NCBI RefSeq assembly: GCF_001435845.1
Contig: NZ_CM003596.1
Span: 1,736,001 to 1,800,000 of the forward strand
Origin: Psychrobacter sp. P11G3
GTDB lineage: Bacteria > Pseudomonadota > Gammaproteobacteria > Pseudomonadales > Moraxellaceae
Direction: 5' to 3'
DNA length: 64,000 bases
Of the stretch, positions 36,775 through 48,009 are shown in pieces. The notes under the pieces were generated by a model. That model worked only from the letters and a program-made list of their open reading frames with translations, searched no databases and had not been told where the DNA came from. How positions within the stretch are numbered: the first letter of the stretch is position 1; each line of letters opens with the position of its first letter. The position numbers and the translations under genes are program-made.

Positions 36775-39700
36775 ATGAGTCTGTCATTTTCACAAATTCA
36801 GCAAGCTTGGCAAGCCCAAGATCCAAGTTTGGTCGATAAATTATGTACATTGGCAACTCAAGCTGATGCGATCCCCGAGACGCCCACCCCTGAGCATGAG
36901 CTTACTTTTGATCGGTTTTTAGATAAGATATTTAGTCGTCAGTTTCGGGAGCAACACCCCGAAGTACAGTTTGCAGAGCGCGTGGCAATGATTGCCAAAC
37001 TGGAAGCAGACGAAGGCGTTTACCCCCTCCCAGATCGCTACAAAATCCACATAATACTGACCGCACTGTGGGAAGATGGCAGTGCGTATTCTAGAACTAT
37101 TCTAAAACAAGCCATTACGGCTTTGCCAGTCAGCTATGGTGTGTGGAAGGGTTTAAAGCGTATTTACAAGCAAGCAGAATTTTCTCAAGATTATGAGATA
37201 TTTGGGCAAATAGCCGCCAAGATTGATTTACAGCGTTTCAATCAAACCGCCAACTCTGCGGTCAGCCTAGCTACCAAAACCTATATGAGCCTTAGAGCAT
37301 GGCGTTATTTGCGCCAGCTAGGACAGCAAATGCCAATTGGCTACATTGATGTCGCCGTTTCTGTACTCGCCAGCTATGACGAAACTATGACGGCTGGCAG
37401 CCTTGAACAAACGAACAGCTGGGTGCTCAATCACATTTGCTTCCATAACAGCCTTGATTATGGGGTCAATCGATTCAGCAGCCGCTCACCTCGCAAGCTC
37501 TTTGACGCTAAAGGTCGCGCGTTCTCTGAGGCGTGGCAACGAGACCCAGAACCACTTATCCAGCTATTGGCTATCGCCAAAAACGAGGCTATCAGACAGT
37601 TCGCAACCGATAGCCTAAAACTCGACTTTAAGACCCAATTACGTGATGTGAGTGGTGAGACGCTACAATATTTATCTGCCGGACAAGCGCACAGCAAAGC
37701 GCGTGATGAGATGATAGTTTGGCTATTGGAAAACTCACCGCATTTTGAAAAGTCTAAATTTCAAACATTGGGCTTGCATCAAGTGGTACTGCAGCTACTC
37801 CATTCACACTATCCTACCGCCTATCAATATGCGATTAGCTATGCCAAAAGCTACGCTCAAGACTTATCGCTCACTGAACTGATGCTACTGGCAATGTCAG
37901 ATTATGAGCCTGTTAGAGCATTTGCTATCAACAACATCTTAAGTCGTGATCCTGTTGCTGATATCGGTGTCAACGGTTGGGGTCAGCTATTAGACACAGA
38001 GCATCACTATCAAACCGCGAGCAAACAACTTAGCAAACACTTTACGAGGCGCGATTTAACCCCTGAGTGGTTTTTTGAACGACTGACTAGCGGTAGAACA
38101 CACAGCGTAAAGTTTGCGATAAAAAAACTGCCTGAGCTTTATAGTGCCAAAGAGCTAGGGACTGAATACTTTATTAGCGTTGCCCAGCAGCTTGACATAC
38201 CAGAGCAACAGGACTTCTCTGCTCATAATGGTAGTTACTACAATGCTAGTGATTGCAATGATAGCGACTGCATGGACTTTACGTTGGACCAGCTCAGACG
38301 TTTGGATTTGAGCCAAGTAAATGCGGCAGTATGGCAAACACTGCTATTACACCCACTATCACAATCGACTATTACCGATTGGTTTGATGAGGATATACTG
38401 TCAGCCGCGACGCTTGATATGAGCTATTGGCATGCACTTGCCTATGAGCCTGACTGGCAAGTGAGTGAATATATTGAACAGTTAAAATCTGCTGATACTC
38501 CTACTAAAAACTGGCAAAAGCATTTGGCCTTTGATGAAAATTTAGCAGAAACCGTGCGAAATTGGCTGTCTGATGTGCGTCGGTTTGCGCCGATAGATCT
38601 AGGTTTCGACTGGCTTATGAATCTTGCGCATAGCGATCAGGCACTCTATCGTGAATTTGCGATTGAGCGCATCAACAAAGGGTTCTTGCCTGCCGACTTT
38701 ATCGCTTATCTCGACAGCAATGAAGGCGACTCTACTGATAACGCTTCCAGTACTGGCACTGACAATAAAGACTCAAATAGCGATGCTGCTACTAAAGTAG
38801 ATTTAACCGGCCAACGCTATTTATTCACGGGCAAGATGCAAAGCATGACTCGTGGCGAGGCCGAAAAAGTTGTGAAAGCAGCTAATGGTGCCATCAGTGG
38901 CGCTGTCAACGGCAAGTTAGATTACTTGGTCATCGGTGATGATGGTTCACCGTTATATGGCAATGGCCGTAAAGGTAGCAAGCAAGTGAAAGCCGAAAGC
39001 TTAATCGCCGATGGTGCTGCCCTAAAAATTATTTCCGAAACCGCTTTTTTACAGATGCTGAGCGGTCAATCGAGAGAGGTATCTGAAGACGATACTTTTT
39101 CAGGTGCCAACGCACTGTGGCATATGGCAACAGATGATGCTACTGCACCTATCAGTGAGCTTGCGATCAGCTACCTCAGTCATCATCATGAACAGATCTG
39201 CATGGCACTGACAGACAGACCAGTCGATCCCGATGCGATTATCCCTTCTTCGTTCTTTAATGCGGAGCGTGTCATTCCTTTGTTGCAACACCGTAACAGC
39301 CAGCTGCGAGAATTTGGCTTGTTACTGAGTGAGTATGAGATGGCGACGTGGCAACCAACGCCAGCCCTATGGCTGATGATGGCAGAATCTCCCTATACTG
39401 AGGTCACGCAACTGCTGAAGCGTGCGCTATTGGATAAGCCCTCTGTTGCCAATCGACGTTATCACGTTCAGTCAGCACAATTGAATGCTGGCATGCTGAA
39501 TGCGTTGATTGAAAGCAAAGCGCGAGTCGCTCGCCAAATCGGTATCACCTTGCTGCAGCATCATGCCAATTTCCAAGATGTGCAGTCTTTATATCGATTG
39601 ACCCAAAGCACAGACCGTGAAGTACGTTATGCCGCCGTGACCATGCTATGGAAACACTATAAGGCGCGTCACGTCTCCCCAAACTGGAAACCAACCAGTA

Positions 39701-40206
39701 GCGATAGTAAAGATAAAGATGCTGCTCAAGATAAAGACAACAGCGCTCAATCAGTCATAACAGAGAAGTCAGATAAACATTTGGCAAGCTTGCCTGCAGA
39801 AGTTGATCAATTATTGATGCTGCTACGCCGTGGTCTTTTTGAGCTACCACCTGGCCGTCTAGGCGGTTCGCAAGAGCCAAGTACTAGTGACAGCAGTAAG
39901 CATAAGCAACAACGCTACTCAGATAAAACCTCAGCATCATCACAGTCATATGAGGCAGCTGAGTCAGATAGTAATATCACACTAAAACCCATATCTGCGA
40001 GTCGTGCCAAACTGGCGTTGATTGAGACCTTTCGTGATGTGGCGTTGGCTGATAGCACCTTTGCGGCGCTCATTATGCCCACACTGTTCACCTTTACGCA
40101 CTCAGCAGGCAAGATGGAGCGTCATGCGTGTTTGGTTGCCGTCACACGGTTATTGCATCGCTATCCTGAGCTATCTAAAAATCTGCAGCCCGTGGCATCG
40201 GCTTAA
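36775..40206 (+). CDS. Retron-operon protein 1: HEAT-repeat protein with an internal BRCT domain
   Basis: A 1143-residue, mostly helical protein with no signal peptide. Degenerate HEAT/ARM-like repeats are visible before and after the middle (for example EPVRAFAINNILSRD and DREVRYAAVTMLWKHYKARH). Residues about 674-764 form a BRCT domain of the DNA-ligase/RFC type (LTGQRYLFTGKMQSMTRGEA, KLDYLVIGDDG, KAESLIADGAALKIISETAF). BRCT domains bind DNA ends or phosphoproteins. Low-complexity Ser/Asp linkers flank it (about 655-672, 975-995 and 1035-1075). It is the first gene of a four-gene operon that ends with the retron reverse transcriptase. TAAGG precedes the ATG. I infer a sensor or scaffold role in a retron defence complex. 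Confidence 0.8.
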   Translation: MSLSFSQIQQAWQAQDPSLVDKLCTLATQADAIPETPTPEHELTFDRFLDKIFSRQFREQHPEVQFAERVAMIAKLEADEGVYPLPDRYKIHIILTALWEDGSAYSRTILKQAITALPVSYGVWKGLKRIYKQAEFSQDYEIFGQIAAKIDLQRFNQTANSAVSLATKTYMSLRAWRYLRQLGQQMPIGYIDVAVSVLASYDETMTAGSLEQTNSWVLNHICFHNSLDYGVNRFSSRSPRKLFDAKGRAFSEAWQRDPEPLIQLLAIAKNEAIRQFATDSLKLDFKTQLRDVSGETLQYLSAGQAHSKARDEMIVWLLENSPHFEKSKFQTLGLHQVVLQLLHSHYPTAYQYAISYAKSYAQDLSLTELMLLAMSDYEPVRAFAINNILSRDPVADIGVNGWGQLLDTEHHYQTASKQLSKHFTRRDLTPEWFFERLTSGRTHSVKFAIKKLPELYSAKELGTEYFISVAQQLDIPEQQDFSAHNGSYYNASDCNDSDCMDFTLDQLRRLDLSQVNAAVWQTLLLHPLSQSTITDWFDEDILSAATLDMSYWHALAYEPDWQVSEYIEQLKSADTPTKNWQKHLAFDENLAETVRNWLSDVRRFAPIDLGFDWLMNLAHSDQALYREFAIERINKGFLPADFIAYLDSNEGDSTDNASSTGTDNKDSNSDAATKVDLTGQRYLFTGKMQSMTRGEAEKVVKAANGAISGAVNGKLDYLVIGDDGSPLYGNGRKGSKQVKAESLIADGAALKIISETAFLQMLSGQSREVSEDDTFSGANALWHMATDDATAPISELAISYLSHHHEQICMALTDRPVDPDAIIPSSFFNAERVIPLLQHRNSQLREFGLLLSEYEMATWQPTPALWLMMAESPYTEVTQLLKRALLDKPSVANRRYHVQSAQLNAGMLNALIESKARVARQIGITLLQHHANFQDVQSLYRLTQSTDREVRYAAVTMLWKHYKARHVSPNWKPTSSDSKDKDAAQDKDNSAQSVITEKSDKHLASLPAEVDQLLMLLRRGLFELPPGRLGGSQEPSTSDSSKHKQQRYSDKTSASSQSYEAAESDSNITLKPISASRAKLALIETFRDVALADSTFAALIMPTLFTFTHSAGKMERHACLVAVTRLLHRYPELSKNLQPVASA

Positions 40207-40308
40207 CGGCTTTGGCAAACAGATATAGATAAATAGCTACTAGCAAGCTTTTATATTCAAAAAAAGATACTCAAAAAAATATGACGTCACCTCAACTGAG
40301 ATAACACA

Positions 40309-43300
40309 ATGAAAACAATAACACTCCCCTATTGGGGTCAAATTATGGGCTTAGTCAGTAAGGCCAACAGTACCCAAGCGGCAACTCAAAAGACAACCAA
40401 GCAAGATGGGCGCAGTCTTTTTATTACTCGTCAGCAGCAAGCATCTGCTACGGTCTTATACGTCCTTGATCAACAAGGTGAACAATTTAGCTTATCGACA
40501 ACTGCGCTGCCTTGTGCGATGCAAGCCATCACCAAAATAGATGACAGCACTATTATTATGATTGGTGATGATGGTCATCTTTATCAAACGGATTGGCAAG
40601 CCAAGAAAGTTAAGAAGACCAGTGCCAAATCCTTGCTCGATGTACCTAAAAATAACAACAATGCTATAGGCCATGCTGTAGCAATGGCACCACTACAATA
40701 TGCGTTGGCTATTCTATACCCAAAACATATCGTAGTATGGCCTTATCAGGAAAGCCAAGCCAGCAGTACTGTCATCATTGAACCTTATTCGTCTTCTATA
40801 GCAGCATCAAGTAAGGAGCCTGCATTAACCGCGCTAACAACGTCAAGTGATGGCTCGTGGTTAGTCGTAGCAGATAAAGCGGGAGATGTTAGTAGCTATC
40901 AATGGGCATCAGATGGTGCTCAGCTTAATCTAAGTAGCCGCAAACAGCTCCATCAAGGTAAAGTGAACGCGCTTTGTTTTGAGCCGGTCGGTCAATACTT
41001 CTTCTCAGCAGGTGCAGATAAGTGCTTATACCGTACTCATGTCCAAGGCGACCTGCACCCTGTTGATAGAGCCAAGTCTAGCCAACACAGTGAAATGATC
41101 ACGGCGCTTTGTGTGTCAGACACTCGGCTATTCACTGCCGCCGATGATAAAAGTGTTAAATCATGGGCATTTGATAAAGGTCAGCCAAACAGCTGTAAAG
41201 AGGATCTAACCAAGGCGCGACAGATCGTCTTATCTTCTTACGCTGAACAACCAACGCTCATCGTAGTCAGTGCTGATCAGAGCTTACGTTTTATACCTAT
41301 TGACCACACTCAAAGTACATCACAGAATAGTACATCAAAAAATAGCAAGCTATTGCCAGTCACTTATATCATCAAAGACGGCTATCAGAGAATCGGCCAA
41401 TTACTGACAGATACTTCAAATAATAATAATGTTTCGTTTAAAGAAGGCTTGGCGCTGCTACAGGCGCAAGCAGACAACCAAACGTTAGAGCTGGTTAAAA
41501 AATTACTTGCTGATAGCGACACGCTCACGGCCAATCAAGCATTGCAATTGGTACAGTGGGTTGCTACTACTAATCTTGATAAAACTGCACAGGTTTTAGA
41601 GCAGCAACTAAGCTCGGCGCACAGTGCAAAAGTACGTCTTGCTGCTTTTCATGCCTTGGCCGACCACGCAAGTACGTCGAAGCGCCCGCTGCATTATTTA
41701 GAAGAAGCCTTTAAAAACCGTTACTACGAAGAAGTGGTGGCTTCTGCGTTACAAGGTTACCTAAAGGTCGCAATGAAGGATGCCACCAGCCAGCGCCGCA
41801 TCTTACCTATTTTAAGAGAGGCGTTGTCACACAGTTTTGCGAATATTCGCAAGCAAGCATTGGCCTCACTTGAGACGCTGTTGCCAGACAACAGTCCGCA
41901 AGCAGATTTGATGGCATTAGACTGCAATCAGCCAGACATTGTCCAATCAGGGTTAATTCGTCTGTATCAGCGCGGTATGCTAAACCATCTTGAAGTCTCG
42001 CGTCAGTTGATGCTGCTACAGAATCATCGTAATACAGAGATTAGGCAAACGGCATTTTATGTCTCATTACTGTCTCAACCCAAGTTGATAGAGGCTTTGA
42101 AACAGCAAGGCGACACGCAAACATTGCGTACCCTGTCTGATTTTGATGACTTTCGCTTACTACGTGGCACGCTACTAGATAACGCTAGTAGCACAGCGGC
42201 GAATGATAATAATGTTAAACAATCCGATGAGGCGATCCGTTTAACCTTATCTACACAAGATTTTATCTCGCAAGCAGATAATACCCAAGCATCTAAAAGT
42301 AAGGCTAAAACGGCAAAATCCAAGAAGCCTGCTACTGAATCCATAAATCTAGGCAATGACACGTTAGAGCCCTTATTACAAAGCTTAAGCAATAGTCACG
42401 AAGATATCAGTTTCCGAGCGGCTTATGCGCTGGCTTGCCTACAAGACAAACGTGCGTTTGGCACCCTGATTAGTCTGATGAGCCATGATGACAGCGCCAT
42501 CATCCGTGCTGGTGTAGCCACTGCGCTTGGCCACTTAAATATAGAAGACGCCAAAGCAGTCCTACCGACATTACTAGACGATAAGGACGCTGGCGTGCGC
42601 CAAGTGGCTATGCAAGCCTATGGTAAGTTGGCAGATAATGCATTGTCTTGGGCGGCGACAGGTTTTGCTTCTAAACATCAAGACATTCATGAGCAGTCTT
42701 TATCACTGTTTTTAAAGCATGTTGCACCAGATAGCTCAAATAGTGGTGATAGCAGTGACAAAAGCGCTCAGATGTCGTCAGAGATGACAGACATACTGCT
42801 ACAGGCATTGAACAACCCTTTTACCAGTATTCGGTTAGAAGTGGTTAAAGTTCTATTAAACCGCCAATTTAAGCAGTCATCTGACAGCGCCATCGTTGAC
42901 ATCATTGAGCTATTGCAGCAGAGCCTCTTTGAAGATGTGCATCAAGTGGCGATAGAAGAATGGCAACGACTGTTGCTGTCGATGAACTCGAAGCATAAAA
43001 CAAATAAAGTTGAAGAAACTGATAGTCAAAAAACCAATCAAGCCGTCCTGACCCTGTTCTTTGCAGATACGTTTGCCGCTATCCGTAAGCAAGCCTTTGA
43101 CATCGCACTTAAGCAAAGCAAGCATTTAGGGTTTGCTGACGTCATGCTGAACGCGCTTGCCAGCCCTTATGCGGACACTAAGCAACTGGCCCTTGCGACA
43201 GTGCAAGCCAGAGCGAATACGACTCAGCTGACACAGTTGATGCCAGCTCTCGTGGCTATGTTCGCTGATGACAGTATTGAGCTGCGTAAACAAGCCTTGA

Positions 43301-46300
43301 CGGTTGCTTTGGCGCTAACAGACTTACAGCCTACTATTTTAGCGGATCACAATAGCCTAGATAATAGTAGCACCGATGATCAATCAAATCATCACGAAGC
43401 ATTGATTACCGCAGCCTTAAACAGCCCTTATCCTGACATCCAACTGACAGTCGCTCAACTACTGGCCAGCCAATCACGCCTCTATGCTGACGAAGAACAG
43501 GCACAGCGGAGTGACGAACAAGCGTACGAAGTCTTTAAACACTATCTAGAACTGCCTATGCCCCCTCAAGGCAAGAAAAGTGACAGCTATACCCAGTGGC
43601 ACAATCATGTAAGCCAAGCGCTGTCTGGCTTGTCTAAACTGGCATACCCATCAAAGCATGATGCACTAGGTTGGTATGCTAAATATCTACACCACCCTGA
43701 TGCTGATTTTAAACTTCTTGCATCAAAGATTACGCAGATAGTCTCGCTTGAGGACATTGATCTACTGGTGAAATGGCAGAAAGATGAACACGCCATTATC
43801 AGTCAATCAGCCAGTTTATGTTTGGCTATTTTAGGTGACGCTCGCGGGCAGTACTTCCTTACTCATGATATGGGAGACGAAACAGACAATCTTAGTACGT
43901 TTGTTGCACCGATGACCCCTACGCATTGGCTACAAGCGCAGCACGGCTTAGGTATTACGCATGCACGGCAAGTACAGCCTTTGTTTGAGTCAGAGTCCTA
44001 TGCCGTAGCAGCCAGACTACTATTGATATTTAATGATTTACAGAATGGCTTGCAAGATAGCCTGCAAGCTACTAAAACAGACACTACTAGTACTGGTCGA
44101 CCCAACCGACTGATAGAAACATTAAGCTTTGCGGATAATGACACGGCAGTAGTCTATGCCAACATACTCGCTCGTTACCCGAATGACGTACAACGCCCTA
44201 GTAGTCAGCCAGCATTATTGTCAGCGTGGCAGTACCTAAGTGATTACTTGTCACGTCAATTAGGCAGTGTTTTATCTTCTCACTCTGAAGTCATCACGAT
44301 GATGGATGCCATACCAAACACGGCAGATAAAGGTGGTGTTAAAGGACAGTCGCATAATACGGCCTCTATCCGAGCAAGTATTCTAACGACGGTAAGTACC
44401 GAAAACTTACAACAGCTCGCCAACCTCAATCGACATCAGCAGCCATTGGTACGCGCGCAAACCATTAGTGTCATTTGCCACTTATCTGAACTACTCGCCC
44501 ATGACTACTATGACGATGAGGACGATGTTTTTGAGACATTGCAAAAATGGCAACGCAGTTTGCAGGCATTGTTAAGTGCTCACCCCGCTACAGCCGCTAT
44601 TAATATGGCAGGCAATGCACAAACAGTAGATAGCTCTCCTACTGACAAACAAGACAGTCAGGAAGTACATTATCCTTACCAGTCTCTTGCCTTTGGCGCT
44701 TGGATTGGCGTCATACGCGCAGGCGATGATTATTATGCGAATAGCAGCACCACAGACCAAGCCATTCGAGGGCTAATGTGGCTTGCTACTCAATCATCGG
44801 CGTTTGATACTAATAACAATGAGGACTGGCGAGACAGTACCAGTCGTGTGTTGTTGCCACTACTGAACCACAGTAGTTTTGACACTCGTGAGCTGGCTTG
44901 GACATGCTTGTATAAGCTAGACATGCCTGCCAAAAAGCTGGCTGACTATGCCATGAGCACGCCCTACCGTGATATGGTCAAACGCGGCTTGGATCTATTG
45001 CTAGATACCTCAAATAACAATGCCGTAAAGCAGCAAAGCAAACCATCGGATACAGCTACTGTCAGTAGCGCTGATCAACAACTCATTGACCTATTAAAAA
45101 CCAATAATCATACCTTAGCAGAAGAGACCTATCAGCTGCTAAAAGGCCGACTAGGCCATCTGCCTGCTAGCTTACTTGGGCTACAGACCTATTGTCAGTC
45201 GTTACTACCTCAGATCGTTGCTGAATGGAAACAAGTCATCGTAACACCCTTTGCAAACAGTCAATCGCCGTCAGTGCAGCGTCAAGACAAACTGACGTTT
45301 TTGCTGCACGCTGTGAAGAGTGATGATTGGAATGCAAAATATCAAGCACTGAGTCAACTGGTCGAGTTTTATGACGTACTCTTTGCGGACAGCACGCTAT
45401 TTGATAGCTTATTTGATTTTGCTGAAGACGCTCAAGCGAGCAATGAAAAGTACCGTAGCTGGAATTTGCTTGTCGATGCACTCACGTCGTACCAATTCAT
45501 CAATAAGAACACTTTAGAGGGTCGTTTAAAGAGTGGTTTAGAGAGTAGCTTTAATATTGCGACTGCTGAACAGGTCGCCAATGAGGCGCACTTACGATTA
45601 CTAGCCTTACTCAATGATCCACATATCAACAAACCTAAGCAGTTTATTTATAGTGATATCGCTGACCTGCGTAACACAAATCTCGTGGCGCCATTGCTAC
45701 AACGTTTAGAAAGTCTGTTTGAGCACACGCCGCAAAAAAATAAAGAAGAGCGTAAATATTTATTTGATACCTTAGTAAAAATCAGCGGTTACGATCAAAA
45801 CATCGATGACTATCTAGATGAGCGTGAAGACACGCGTTGGTTACAACGTCAGCACCCTAGGGACTCGCAAATCTTGTTGTCACTGTTTACTACGCTTATG
45901 AATCATAGTGATTATGCGCTTGCCGCGCAGCTATTACCGTCACTGGCATGGGTACAATCGGACGACAATGATTTATCCTCGCGCATTGATACTGCTTTAG
46001 CGCTCGCCTACGAGCAGATGCCAGCTAACCATACCTTTAAATTGGTCGAGGCACTGGCATATCGAGCCAAAAGACGGCACGGCAGCATTGCTTCATTACA
46101 AAACGCTCTACGCAATAAAGACGCCGATGTGCAATTTGCCGCGGCTGAAGGATTGGCTAAGTGCGGTCATGCTGATGGGGTCAATATCTTGATGGCAACG
46201 ATAGATTATAACCCTGATGCTGAATTCCGCAGCTGCAGTGTGCTGGCCATTGGTGAGTTGCTAGGCAGCAGTAACAACCAAAACCAAAATACTCACTCGC

Positions 46301-48009
46301 CTAATGCTAGCTCGCCTGCGGACAACGCTGATAAAAACTTACAAGTTCATACCTTATACAAAGCCTATGATAAGTTAATCAAACTGGCCGAGGACGACGA
46401 GCACTACTTACAAGACGTGGCCAGTGAAGCCTTAGGTCGCCTTGCACAAGGTGGTGACTTTGAGCATAGTCCGCATATTTTTGAGCTATTAAAATCGCAC
46501 TTGTCAGACCCCGCAGTCCATTTCACCAATCCCGCCATTGTCCATTGGTTAAATGGATTACGCTGGCTGAATACAACGCCTGCTTGGGAACAAATCCGCA
46601 GCTATATACGCACTCATCTTGATAAAGCCATATTTTTCCGTCCGCAAAGGCATGCGGTATGGCTACTGCAGATGAATGATAACGATGCCAATAAAGCATT
46701 AATCTTAGATATTTTAAAGCAGAATAATTTAGACCGTACTGTGCTTATGGCGGCTTATACGGCGGCACAGAAAACTTGGGGCAGTCTCGCGTCGCAGGTT
46801 TACCCTTATGATTGGGCAGCCATTCAAAGCCATAATACTGACTTTATAGAAGAAACTGAGCATTTGAGTCTAAAGCGTATCATTGATAATAGCAGCATCG
46901 ATGAGCTGACAGCATTTATCACCCAGCATGGCGCGCACTTACCAGCCGACACCTTGATGGCACTGCAAAATGCCATTATGGCCAAGCAAGACATGCCAAC
47001 ATCGCAGCTTACCGCGTTGATTAGCAGTAACAACACACTGACACAGCATATTGGACTGTGCTATCTGACCCAATATCCGACCAGCTATCTTGATAAAGAG
47101 ATGGTTGCGATGTTGCAGCAGCGTTTTGACACTGCAAGCGAGCAATGGCACACGCTTATCGATACCATCAACCGCAGTCCGACGACCATCAATAATAGTC
47201 AGTGGATTAGCATGGTTGAGCAAGTAGGCACCACCATCTCGCAACTGGTGTGGTTAATCATGCGTCATGTTTCTATCACAACTGCTAAAGGTGCTGTCGA
47301 TAAAGCGGCTACTAAGCAGATCGCGGCAATGCTTGATTGGCTCAATGATGCGCGTCAACCATTGACCATCACCTCTATTCCACTGCTCTCTACGACGGTT
47401 AGTGATTGGTGGCAGCAAGCGCTGTTAGCATTACTGGCCAGACCTGTCGCTGAAGATAAGATGCTATCAAGCATCGTGCCAACGTTGAGCACTGTATCAG
47501 CTACAGCTCAACCGCAGCTCGCTTATGACAACAAATCCTTGCTAGGAACTGTGATTGCTCGTATTGAACAAAGCGGTACATCTACCCAAAAATCCATAAT
47601 AACTGTAGTAAAGAATGCGCTGAAACATAAGGGCTCGTCTACCGAGATACCAATCAATCAACAGCTGCTACAGTGGATCAGAGCCAAAGACGCTGATGCA
47701 CTCTATCATTGTGCGAGTAATGACAACATGGAGCTGACGGTTCGTATCCGTGCCATCGAAGCGCTTGGACAGCTACATGATCCAAATATTGAACAGTGGC
47801 TGACGACGCTCATGGCACATGAAAATCCAGACATTCAGAAGCTTGCTTATAAAGTACTACGCCGCTGGCAACGTGCCATGATACGAGCACAGCAAAAGCG
47901 TCCGTTGTCATCTGGCAATATGGAGGCGCAACCTAGCTCGACCATCACAGCACAAAATAGTCAGGACAGCAGTCAAAAAAGCAATCAGGGTGAAGGAGAC
48001 AGTCAATGA
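40309..48009 (+). CDS. Retron-operon protein 2: giant beta-propeller/HEAT-repeat protein
   Basis: At 2566 residues this is the largest gene of the window. The N-terminal ~360 residues look like a WD40-type propeller (HQGKVNALCFEPVGQYFFSA at about 215 and HSEMITALCVSDTRLFTAAD at about 261). The rest is a long array of HEAT repeats, clear at about 690-790 (DISFRAAYALACLQDKRAFG, IIRAGVATALGHLNIEDA, GVRQVAMQAYGKLAD) and at the very end (TVRIRAIEALGQLHDPNIEQ). No enzymatic motif was found. Its stop overlaps the next start (ATGA at 48006-48009), so translation is coupled. A start at 40345 is possible. The architecture suggests a large curved scaffold that senses or is gated by the retron RNA-DNA hybrid. 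Confidence 0.82.
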   Translation: MKTITLPYWGQIMGLVSKANSTQAATQKTTKQDGRSLFITRQQQASATVLYVLDQQGEQFSLSTTALPCAMQAITKIDDSTIIMIGDDGHLYQTDWQAKKVKKTSAKSLLDVPKNNNNAIGHAVAMAPLQYALAILYPKHIVVWPYQESQASSTVIIEPYSSSIAASSKEPALTALTTSSDGSWLVVADKAGDVSSYQWASDGAQLNLSSRKQLHQGKVNALCFEPVGQYFFSAGADKCLYRTHVQGDLHPVDRAKSSQHSEMITALCVSDTRLFTAADDKSVKSWAFDKGQPNSCKEDLTKARQIVLSSYAEQPTLIVVSADQSLRFIPIDHTQSTSQNSTSKNSKLLPVTYIIKDGYQRIGQLLTDTSNNNNVSFKEGLALLQAQADNQTLELVKKLLADSDTLTANQALQLVQWVATTNLDKTAQVLEQQLSSAHSAKVRLAAFHALADHASTSKRPLHYLEEAFKNRYYEEVVASALQGYLKVAMKDATSQRRILPILREALSHSFANIRKQALASLETLLPDNSPQADLMALDCNQPDIVQSGLIRLYQRGMLNHLEVSRQLMLLQNHRNTEIRQTAFYVSLLSQPKLIEALKQQGDTQTLRTLSDFDDFRLLRGTLLDNASSTAANDNNVKQSDEAIRLTLSTQDFISQADNTQASKSKAKTAKSKKPATESINLGNDTLEPLLQSLSNSHEDISFRAAYALACLQDKRAFGTLISLMSHDDSAIIRAGVATALGHLNIEDAKAVLPTLLDDKDAGVRQVAMQAYGKLADNALSWAATGFASKHQDIHEQSLSLFLKHVAPDSSNSGDSSDKSAQMSSEMTDILLQALNNPFTSIRLEVVKVLLNRQFKQSSDSAIVDIIELLQQSLFEDVHQVAIEEWQRLLLSMNSKHKTNKVEETDSQKTNQAVLTLFFADTFAAIRKQAFDIALKQSKHLGFADVMLNALASPYADTKQLALATVQARANTTQLTQLMPALVAMFADDSIELRKQALTVALALTDLQPTILADHNSLDNSSTDDQSNHHEALITAALNSPYPDIQLTVAQLLASQSRLYADEEQAQRSDEQAYEVFKHYLELPMPPQGKKSDSYTQWHNHVSQALSGLSKLAYPSKHDALGWYAKYLHHPDADFKLLASKITQIVSLEDIDLLVKWQKDEHAIISQSASLCLAILGDARGQYFLTHDMGDETDNLSTFVAPMTPTHWLQAQHGLGITHARQVQPLFESESYAVAARLLLIFNDLQNGLQDSLQATKTDTTSTGRPNRLIETLSFADNDTAVVYANILARYPNDVQRPSSQPALLSAWQYLSDYLSRQLGSVLSSHSEVITMMDAIPNTADKGGVKGQSHNTASIRASILTTVSTENLQQLANLNRHQQPLVRAQTISVICHLSELLAHDYYDDEDDVFETLQKWQRSLQALLSAHPATAAINMAGNAQTVDSSPTDKQDSQEVHYPYQSLAFGAWIGVIRAGDDYYANSSTTDQAIRGLMWLATQSSAFDTNNNEDWRDSTSRVLLPLLNHSSFDTRELAWTCLYKLDMPAKKLADYAMSTPYRDMVKRGLDLLLDTSNNNAVKQQSKPSDTATVSSADQQLIDLLKTNNHTLAEETYQLLKGRLGHLPASLLGLQTYCQSLLPQIVAEWKQVIVTPFANSQSPSVQRQDKLTFLLHAVKSDDWNAKYQALSQLVEFYDVLFADSTLFDSLFDFAEDAQASNEKYRSWNLLVDALTSYQFINKNTLEGRLKSGLESSFNIATAEQVANEAHLRLLALLNDPHINKPKQFIYSDIADLRNTNLVAPLLQRLESLFEHTPQKNKEERKYLFDTLVKISGYDQNIDDYLDEREDTRWLQRQHPRDSQILLSLFTTLMNHSDYALAAQLLPSLAWVQSDDNDLSSRIDTALALAYEQMPANHTFKLVEALAYRAKRRHGSIASLQNALRNKDADVQFAAAEGLAKCGHADGVNILMATIDYNPDAEFRSCSVLAIGELLGSSNNQNQNTHSPNASSPADNADKNLQVHTLYKAYDKLIKLAEDDEHYLQDVASEALGRLAQGGDFEHSPHIFELLKSHLSDPAVHFTNPAIVHWLNGLRWLNTTPAWEQIRSYIRTHLDKAIFFRPQRHAVWLLQMNDNDANKALILDILKQNNLDRTVLMAAYTAAQKTWGSLASQVYPYDWAAIQSHNTDFIEETEHLSLKRIIDNSSIDELTAFITQHGAHLPADTLMALQNAIMAKQDMPTSQLTALISSNNTLTQHIGLCYLTQYPTSYLDKEMVAMLQQRFDTASEQWHTLIDTINRSPTTINNSQWISMVEQVGTTISQLVWLIMRHVSITTAKGAVDKAATKQIAAMLDWLNDARQPLTITSIPLLSTTVSDWWQQALLALLARPVAEDKMLSSIVPTLSTVSATAQPQLAYDNKSLLGTVIARIEQSGTSTQKSIITVVKNALKHKGSSTEIPINQQLLQWIRAKDADALYHCASNDNMELTVRIRAIEALGQLHDPNIEQWLTTLMAHENPDIQKLAYKVLRRWQRAMIRAQQKRPLSSGNMEAQPSSTITAQNSQDSSQKSNQGEGDSQ

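Noticed and set aside
41000..47300. Numerous antisense and out-of-frame open stretches within the giant HEAT gene
   Set aside because: They are short, lack ribosome binding sites and are fully explained by the single 2566-codon frame.
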